Of a stretch of 7,577 bases of DNA, positions 6,825 through 7,577 are shown piece after piece. A program made the translations under genes and the position numbers. Each line of letters opens with the position of its first letter. Position 1 is the first letter of the stretch. The notes under the pieces are model-generated. The model searched no databases, was not told the origin of the DNA, and saw only the letters and a list, made by a program, of their open reading frames with translations. The stretch lies in NCBI GenBank assembly GCA_902465115.1, contig CABQMC010000075.1:1-7577 (forward strand), given 5' to 3'. This DNA comes from an uncultured Collinsella sp. GTDB lineage: Bacteria > Actinomycetota > Coriobacteriia > Coriobacteriales > Coriobacteriaceae.

Positions 6825-6910
6825 AGTACGAATCTGCAGGTCAGCGTGCGCACAGCTTCTCCACAAGAATAGGACAATTGGCCGAAGGCAACTAGGCAGA
6901 TACATGCAAA

Positions 6911-6942
6911 ACGAGGGACGACCCAACCGGATCGCCCCTCGT
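6911..6942 (-). terminator. Intrinsic terminator of leuS
   Basis: Starting 29 nt after the leuS stop, ACGAGGGGCGATCC and GGGTCGTCCCTCGT form a 14-bp stem with two G-U wobbles and the loop GGTT on the minus strand, followed by TTT. The plus-strand side also has a short CTTTT tail (6943-6947), so it could work in both directions, though no plus-strand gene is seen to need it. It separates leuS transcription from the rimP operon. Confidence 0.8.
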
Positions 6943-6971
6943 CTTTTATGCGTCAGTTAAGCGCGCAGTGC

Positions 6972-7577
6972 TTACTTGACCACCAGGTTGACCAGCTTGC
7001 CGGGCACGCAGATGGCCTTGACGACTGTCTTGCCCTCGAGCCACTTGGCGACGGCGGCCTCGGCGGCAGCCTGCATATCCTCATTGGAGGCATCGCGGGC
7101 AACGTCGACGCGGCCGCGGACCTTGCCGAGCACCTGGACCACGATCTGCACCGTGTCCTCAACGGACTCGGCCAGGTCGAACTCGGGCCAGGCGGCGGTG
7201 TAGGCGTTGCCCTCGCAGCCGAGTGCCTCGTGCCACAGCTCGTCGGCCCAGAACGGGCAGATAGGGGCAAGGACGCTCACGATATCCTTAGCCACGCCGT
7301 AGCACAGAGCCTTGTCGCGGTCAGCACCCTCAGTGGCGTTGAGATAGGCGCTCGCCGCGTTGACGAGCTCCATGACGGCCGAGATCGCGGTGTTGAACTG
7401 GCCGCGGTCGAAGTCCTCAGTGCACTTGGCGATGGTGCGGTGACGCTCGCGATAGAGCTTCATCGCAACCTCGTCGAGCGCGGACTTGTCGAAGGCCACG
7501 TTGGCGTCACCGGACTGGACGAGCTGCCAAACGATACGCCAGGCGCGCTTGATAAAGCGGTTGGCGCCCTCGACGGC
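6972..7577 (-). CDS. leuS: leucyl-tRNA synthetase, C-terminal fragment (5' end outside window)
   Basis: LeuRS charges tRNA-Leu with leucine in the cytoplasm. The last 201 codons are visible, open to the window edge; a full LeuRS is roughly 800-900 residues. The fragment opens with EGANRFIKRAWRIVWQLV (3-20 of the fragment), the first helix of the class Ia anticodon-binding domain. It continues with HRTIAKCTEDFDRGQFNTAI (46-65), LAPICPFWADELWHEALG (103-120), VQVLGKVRGRV (147-157) and ends KAICVPGKLVNLVVK, the LeuRS C-terminal tRNA-binding domain. In the usual VQVNGK motif the Asn is Leu here, a small oddity. The catalytic HIGH and KMSKS parts and the editing domain lie outside and cannot be judged. 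The apparent start at 7499 is an internal GTG (Val), not the gene start. The gene ends in its own terminator and is probably a separate transcription unit from rimP. Confidence 0.96.
   Translation of the reverse strand, partial: AVEGANRFIKRAWRIVWQLVQSGDANVAFDKSALDEVAMKLYRERHRTIAKCTEDFDRGQFNTAISAVMELVNAASAYLNATEGADRDKALCYGVAKDIVSVLAPICPFWADELWHEALGCEGNAYTAAWPEFDLAESVEDTVQIVVQVLGKVRGRVDVARDASNEDMQAAAEAAVAKWLEGKTVVKAICVPGKLVNLVVK

Noticed and set aside
6805..6839. Two CTGCAG sites (6805-6810 and 6834-6839) as a regulatory pair
   Set aside because: Short six-base palindromes in GC-rich DNA; the spacing and position give no clear link to the promoter beyond chance.
6713..6872. Plus-strand frames in the leuS-rimP intergenic region
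   Set aside because: They continue from shadows of rimP, have no ribosome binding site, and overlap the promoter and terminator elements; no family resemblance.
6714..6926. 71-residue N-terminal extension of rimP in the open frame
   Set aside because: It would begin inside the leuS terminator hairpin and read through the promoter and leader terminator. A perfect GGAGGT at 6720-6725 supports the ATG at 6713, and RimP family proteins begin there.
6972..7499. A 175-residue separate gene starting at 7499
   Set aside because: The putative start is a GTG valine codon inside leuS; the same frame continues upstream to the window edge with LeuRS-like sequence (EGANRFIKRAWRIV).

Overview
The window is a GC-rich bacterial housekeeping locus. 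Every supported gene lies on the minus strand, so the biological reading order runs from high to low coordinates. The order is leuS (3' end only), a terminator, a promoter with a short leader, then rimP - nusA - infB - rbfA - a DHH/DHHA1 phosphoesterase (nrnA type) - truB (cut by the window edge). This is the widely conserved transcription/translation operon that couples ribosome maturation (RimP, RbfA), transcription elongation/termination (NusA), translation initiation (IF2), nanoRNA/pAp turnover (NrnA-like) and tRNA U55 modification (TruB).

The organism is most likely a high-GC Gram-positive (Actinomycetota), and the protein flavour suggests Coriobacteriia (Collinsella/Olsenella-like). This rests on the GC bias, the absence of TTA, CTA and TCA codons over long stretches, a long IF2 N-terminus, and a short NusA without the proteobacterial acidic repeats. 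It is an inference from reading only.

Region by region: 7577-6972 is the leucyl-tRNA synthetase C-terminus. 6971-6714 (258 bp, the longest non-coding stretch) holds the leuS intrinsic terminator (hairpin 6911-6942), a good sigma-70/SigA-type promoter (-35 at 6815-6820, 17-nt spacer, extended -10 at 6792-6797), two inverted repeats sharing the core TGCAAGCA, and a second strong terminator (6734-6766) inside the leader, directly before the rimP ribosome binding site. 6713-690 carries five tightly packed genes: rimP and nusA are 1 nt apart, infB and rbfA 11 nt apart, rbfA and nrnA overlap by 8 nt, and nrnA and truB (690-1) are 15 nt apart. Only the nusA-infB junction is loose (91 nt). It lacks the ylxR and ylxQ genes often found there and contains two hairpins instead.

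No mobile element, CRISPR array, tRNA or rRNA was seen. I do not see an entirely new system. The points most worth a second look are the CCCH zinc-finger-like tail on NusA combined with the missing ylxR, the leader terminator that could make the operon self-regulating through NusA, and the paired palindromes flanking the operon promoter.
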